A DNA stretch of 64,000 nt from Hymenobacter sp. BT559. Lineage in GTDB: Bacteria; Bacteroidota; Bacteroidia; Cytophagales; Hymenobacteraceae. Where the stretch lies: positions 372,001 through 436,000 of the forward strand of contig NZ_JAELXV010000001.1 in assembly GCF_016427535.1 (NCBI RefSeq), given 5' to 3'. The notes below the pieces were generated by a model that saw nothing but the letters and a program-made list of their open reading frames with translations, did not search any database and was not told the DNA's origin. The position numbers and the translations under genes were made by a program. Positions within the stretch are counted from its first letter, which is position 1, and every line of letters begins with the position of its first letter. Below, piece after piece: positions 63,921 to 64,000 of this stretch.

Positions 63921-64000
63921 TATTGGCTTATAGTGGCGCTGCCTAGCGTAGTAAACCTCACCCCTGGGGCCGCGTCTTGTCAGCACGACCGGGGGGCCTC

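Overview
The window looks like a chromosomal segment of a GC-rich Bacteroidota, most likely Hymenobacter or a close relative. The evidence is a SusC/SusD pair, several secreted proteins with type IX secretion (T9SS) C-terminal sorting domains, TAnnTTTG/TAccTTCG-type -7 boxes without Shine-Dalgarno sequences, and roughly 60% GC coding sequence. No rRNA, tRNA, CRISPR array, transposase or integrase was recognised.

Layout. 1-4.5 kb: the tail of an unidentified gene and two lower-GC T9SS cargo genes. 4.5-11 kb: a PolB-like 3'-5' exonuclease, a membrane-anchored AraC regulator, an outer-membrane beta-barrel receptor, and an ECF sigma factor with a small membrane partner. 11-14 kb: an isolated nuoK-nuoL pair separated by a dyad repeat. 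14-18 kb: an S9 (glutamyl endopeptidase-like) peptidase and an OmpA protein with calcium-binding-type repeats. 18-29 kb: a polysaccharide utilisation locus with GH144-like, GH43 and GH3 enzymes on the minus strand, divergent from susC-susD; a beta-1,2-glucan substrate is inferred. 29-36.9 kb: an esterase with a T9SS tail, a sorbosone-dehydrogenase-like lipoprotein, a low-GC HEAT-like protein, pirin, DUF72 and an amidohydrolase. 37-41 kb: an arsenosugar biosynthesis cluster (arsS, AhpD-like protein, arsM, two glycosyltransferases). 41-53 kb: a sterol desaturase, a VKOR-like protein, a second GH43, a manganese catalase, DUF2243, a frameshifted DUF1353 gene coupled to a serine hydrolase, an NmrA-like reductase, a Nudix hydrolase and small secreted proteins. 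53.8-56.2 kb: a truncated AraC gene ending inside a repeat, then a low-GC OLD-family nuclease. 56-64 kb: clpB, two tandem paralogous small proteins (one without a normal start codon), a HupE/UreJ protein and an M1 aminopeptidase.

Two genome-level signals stand out. First, the palindrome CCTAGG occurs about 100 times by eye count, in genes and intergenic DNA alike, but is absent from the low-GC islands. It resembles the HIP1 palindrome of cyanobacteria in behaviour. Second, at least three families of intergenic dyad repeats sit between genes. They split nuoK from nuoL, supply apparent start or stop codons to neighbouring reading frames, and mark the break in the AraC pseudogene.
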